This document shows, piece after piece, positions 62,267-64,000 of a DNA stretch of 64,000 nucleotides (positions are counted from its first letter, which is position 1; each line of letters opens with the position of its first letter). Origin of the DNA: JAGGSN01 sp965603725. Its GTDB lineage: Bacteria; Zixibacteria; MSB-5A5; UBA10806; 4484-95. The translations under genes and the position numbers were made by a program. The notes under the pieces are model-generated. The model had not been told where the DNA came from. It saw only the letters and a list, made by a program, of their open reading frames with translations, and did no database searches. The stretch spans positions 1 to 64,000 of the forward strand of contig CBFDEC010000005.1 in the NCBI GenBank assembly GCA_965603725.1, in the 5' to 3' direction.

Positions 62267-62689
62267 ATGATAGAAACTACTTATTCAGAAGAACAGACTG
62301 AAGCATTGGGCCAAAAAATCTCGGCTGACCTCAGACCTGGTGATTTTCTTGGATTATACGGTTCTCTTGGTTCCGGTAAGACTGTGTTTGCCAGGGGAAT
62401 ATGTCGAGGTCTTGGTAATACAATTGATGTTTCAAGTCCAACATTTAATATTATCAACTTTTATCCCGGTAAAATAGAGGTCGCCCATGTCGATCTTTAC
62501 CGGGTAGACAGCAGATTGGATGAACTCGGCCTGGATGAACTGTTTGAATCCGAGCGGATTATCATTGTTGAATGGGCTGAAAAAGTAAAAAATGATTTGC
62601 CCCCGAGACGTTTAGATATTTTCTTTAACATTGTCGATCTTAAAACACGGGAAGTAAGGATTGAAAAAATAGATGATACTGGGAATTGA
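62267..62689 (+). CDS. tsaE: tRNA threonylcarbamoyladenosine biosynthesis ATPase TsaE
   Basis: A 140-residue P-loop ATPase: 'FLGLYGSLGSGKTVFARGI' (Walker A), 'VSSPTFNIINFYPG', 'VAHVDLYRVD' and 'IIIVEWAEK'. TsaE acts with TsaB and TsaD to attach threonylcarbamoyl to A37 of ANN-decoding tRNAs. Overlaps tsaB by 17 bp. Confidence 0.95.
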   Translation: MIETTYSEEQTEALGQKISADLRPGDFLGLYGSLGSGKTVFARGICRGLGNTIDVSSPTFNIINFYPGKIEVAHVDLYRVDSRLDELGLDELFESERIIIVEWAEKVKNDLPPRRLDIFFNIVDLKTREVRIEKIDDTGN

Positions 62690-63320
62690 TACATCGGGAA
62701 AGAATTTAGGCCTGGCAGTATGCAGTCAGGGTAAGCTGACAGCCTCATCATTGTCAAAACCAGGGTTAAGGCATGGCGAGATTGTTCAGAAGATGATTGA
62801 CGGCTTTCTTAAAGAACACGACCTTTGTTTCGATGACCTGACGGGCATTTCAGTAACGCTTGGCCCCGGGTCATTTACCGGTCTTCGGATTGGGCTGGCC
62901 GCCGCCAAGGGCTATTCTTATGCTCTGCACCTTCCCTTAACGGGCGTTTCGACATTACTGGCCGAGTCGGCCGCATTTTCACAATTCTCCCAAAAAGTTG
63001 TCGTCGTGGTTGATGCAAGACGAAATGAATATTATTCGGCGGCCTTTGATTGCTCTGATGATTTATCGCTCAGGCTTACTCCTGATAGAGTTGGCCCCTT
63101 AAGCAGTTTGAAGGAATTGGCTGATGATAACGTCGTTGTTTTTGGGCCTTCCTATTTAAAGGAGTTGTTTGATTCAGAAATCGGACCTGGCGAATACTAT
63201 AACAATGATGATTTTAACCTGGCGATCCCGGCCAGCCTTTATGGCGAACGGGATATAAAAAACGGCCGGAACACGGATATTGATCCCCTGGTTCCAATTT
63301 ACTTGAGGTCTGATTTTTAA
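62673..63320 (+). CDS. tsaB: tRNA threonylcarbamoyladenosine biosynthesis protein TsaB
   Basis: A 215-residue ASKHA-fold partner of TsaD: 'ILGIDTSGKNLGLAVC', 'GEIVQKMIDGFL', 'ISVTLGPGSFTGLRIGLAAAKG' and 'VVVVDARRNEYYSAAF'. It lacks the ATP-site residues, as is normal for this scaffold subunit. Confidence 0.94.
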   Translation: MILGIDTSGKNLGLAVCSQGKLTASSLSKPGLRHGEIVQKMIDGFLKEHDLCFDDLTGISVTLGPGSFTGLRIGLAAAKGYSYALHLPLTGVSTLLAESAAFSQFSQKVVVVVDARRNEYYSAAFDCSDDLSLRLTPDRVGPLSSLKELADDNVVVFGPSYLKELFDSEIGPGEYYNNDDFNLAIPASLYGERDIKNGRNTDIDPLVPIYLRSDF

Positions 63321-63335
63321 TCAGAGCGACGCTAA

Positions 63336-63779
63336 ATGAAGCTTGATATTATAAAAATGACTGAAGTCGATATCGATGCGGTTTATGAGATCGAGACGAA
63401 GGTATTTGCCGATCCCTGGTCGAAGCGGGCATTTTTATCCGATCTGAAAAATGATTTTACTTATCCATTGGTGGTTCGTTTCGAAAATAAAGTAGCCGGC
63501 TATGCATGTCTGTATCGGGCGGTTGATGAGATACAGATCGGAAACTTTGCGGTTGCGCCGGATTTTCATCAAAGAGGAATCGGAACGATGTTGATGGAGT
63601 ACATTTTAGGCCTGGCTGCCGAATTACAAGCGCGGCTGTTCATTCTGGAGGTCCGGCCATCCAATGAAGCGGCTCGCAGACTATATATGAAGTTCGGCTT
63701 TAAAGAGGCCGGTAAGCGCAGATATTATTATCGTAAACCCACCGAGGATGCATTGATTTTAATTAAAAGTGTTGACTGA
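63336..63779 (+). CDS. rimI: Ribosomal-protein-alanine N-acetyltransferase
   Basis: A 147-residue GNAT acetyltransferase that acetylates the N-terminus of S18 and perhaps other proteins. 'NFAVAPDFHQRGIGTMLMEYI' holds the acetyl-CoA loop (Q-R-G-I-G-T), 'LEVRPSNEAARRLYMKFGFKEAGKRRYYY' region follows in the family order. It stands in the common tsaE-tsaB-rimI order. Confidence 0.92.
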   Translation: MKLDIIKMTEVDIDAVYEIETKVFADPWSKRAFLSDLKNDFTYPLVVRFENKVAGYACLYRAVDEIQIGNFAVAPDFHQRGIGTMLMEYILGLAAELQARLFILEVRPSNEAARRLYMKFGFKEAGKRRYYYRKPTEDALILIKSVD

Positions 63780-64000
63780 TGGAATGGTTTCGTAAAAAAT
63801 CCCGCGAATTAACTGGCGGTGAAAAAAAAGAAATACCGGATGGCGTCTGGACAAAATGCAAGGGCTGCGGCGAAATCATAACCCAGGCTTCCCTGACAAA
63901 AAATTACCGCGTCTGTCCCAAGTGTGAATACCATTTTCGAATTAATAGCGGTGATTATATCAAACTTCTTCTCGATGACGGGAAATTAGAGGAATATAAT
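63779..64000 (+). CDS. accD: Acetyl-CoA carboxylase carboxyltransferase beta subunit, 5' part
   Basis: The first 74 codons, cut by the window end. 'MEWFRKKSREL', 'WTKCKGCGEIITQ' and 'YRVCPKCEYHFRI' show the N-terminal four-cysteine zinc ribbon and the '.R...R' start of the carboxyltransferase domain of AccD. The ATG shares its first base with the rimI stop codon (TGATG), so the two are translationally coupled. Confidence 0.9.
   Translation, partial: MEWFRKKSRELTGGEKKEIPDGVWTKCKGCGEIITQASLTKNYRVCPKCEYHFRINSGDYIKLLLDDGKLEEYN

Overview
The window looks like chromosomal DNA of an uncultivated bacterium of the FCB superphylum (Zixibacteria or a neighbouring candidate phylum). Three things point there: a secreted C25 (gingipain-like) peptidase with the 'NYPNPFNPTT' type C-terminal sorting domain of FCB bacteria, a PorX-type response regulator (receiver plus PglZ/alkaline-phosphatase-fold domain) next to a PorY-like kinase, and general gene content (long SLBB exporters, DUF2723 protein). 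The lineage is inferred from gene content only; there is no rRNA in the window.

Layout. 1-12.4 kb: mostly single housekeeping or metabolic genes (succinate-semialdehyde dehydrogenase, octaheme HAO-like cytochrome c, GT-C-like membrane protein, RidA, HD-GYP, GT2 glycosyltransferase, endonuclease V, GcvT, ComB, YchF-like GTPase), separated by intergenic DNA full of palindromic repeat remnants. 12.6-15.8 kb: a two-gene island on the minus strand with its own promoter, an N6-adenine DNA methylase translationally coupled to a PIN-domain nuclease. 15.9-24.4 kb (minus strand): hisS with tRNA-His just upstream of it, the C25 peptidase with terminators, a DUF2723 protein and ssb. 24.5-34.4 kb (plus strand): nadE, rsmI, a PAP2-like membrane protein, a promoter- and terminator-bounded inositol-lipid unit (CDP-alcohol phosphatidyltransferase, inositol-3-phosphate synthase), then an operon of glycerophosphodiesterase, VOC protein, K+ channel, EamA transporter, tmk and a CtpA-like protease. 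34.8-38.3 kb: an MtnX-like phosphatase and a ManC-like nucleotidyltransferase fused to a degenerate phosphomannomutase.

38.4-58.2 kb is a surface-polysaccharide locus. It holds a Wza-like SLBB exporter, a Wzz-like chain-length protein, a four-gene UDP-ManNAc(3NAc)A set (WbpB/D/E/I types), a flippase, an AsnB-type amidotransferase, a LicC-like cytidylyltransferase, a TagF-like polyol-phosphate transferase, three GT4 glycosyltransferases, a GmhB-like phosphatase, an SDR epimerase, and a fusion of a WecA-type phosphoglycosyltransferase with a WbaP/WcaJ-type domain that has lost its Asp-Glu dyad. 58.2-64 kb: serS, porY-like, porX, tsaE, tsaB, rimI and the start of accD, tightly packed.

The points most worth following up are: (1) tRNA-His lacks the usual G-1:C73 and instead carries U72, A73 and U20a, beside an alpha-proteobacterial-type HisRS, so it looks like the divergent Caulobacter-type HisRS/tRNA-His pair outside its known host group; (2) the phosphoglycosyltransferase fusion with a catalytically dead second domain; (3) the methylase-PIN island; (4) the inositol-lipid gene group.
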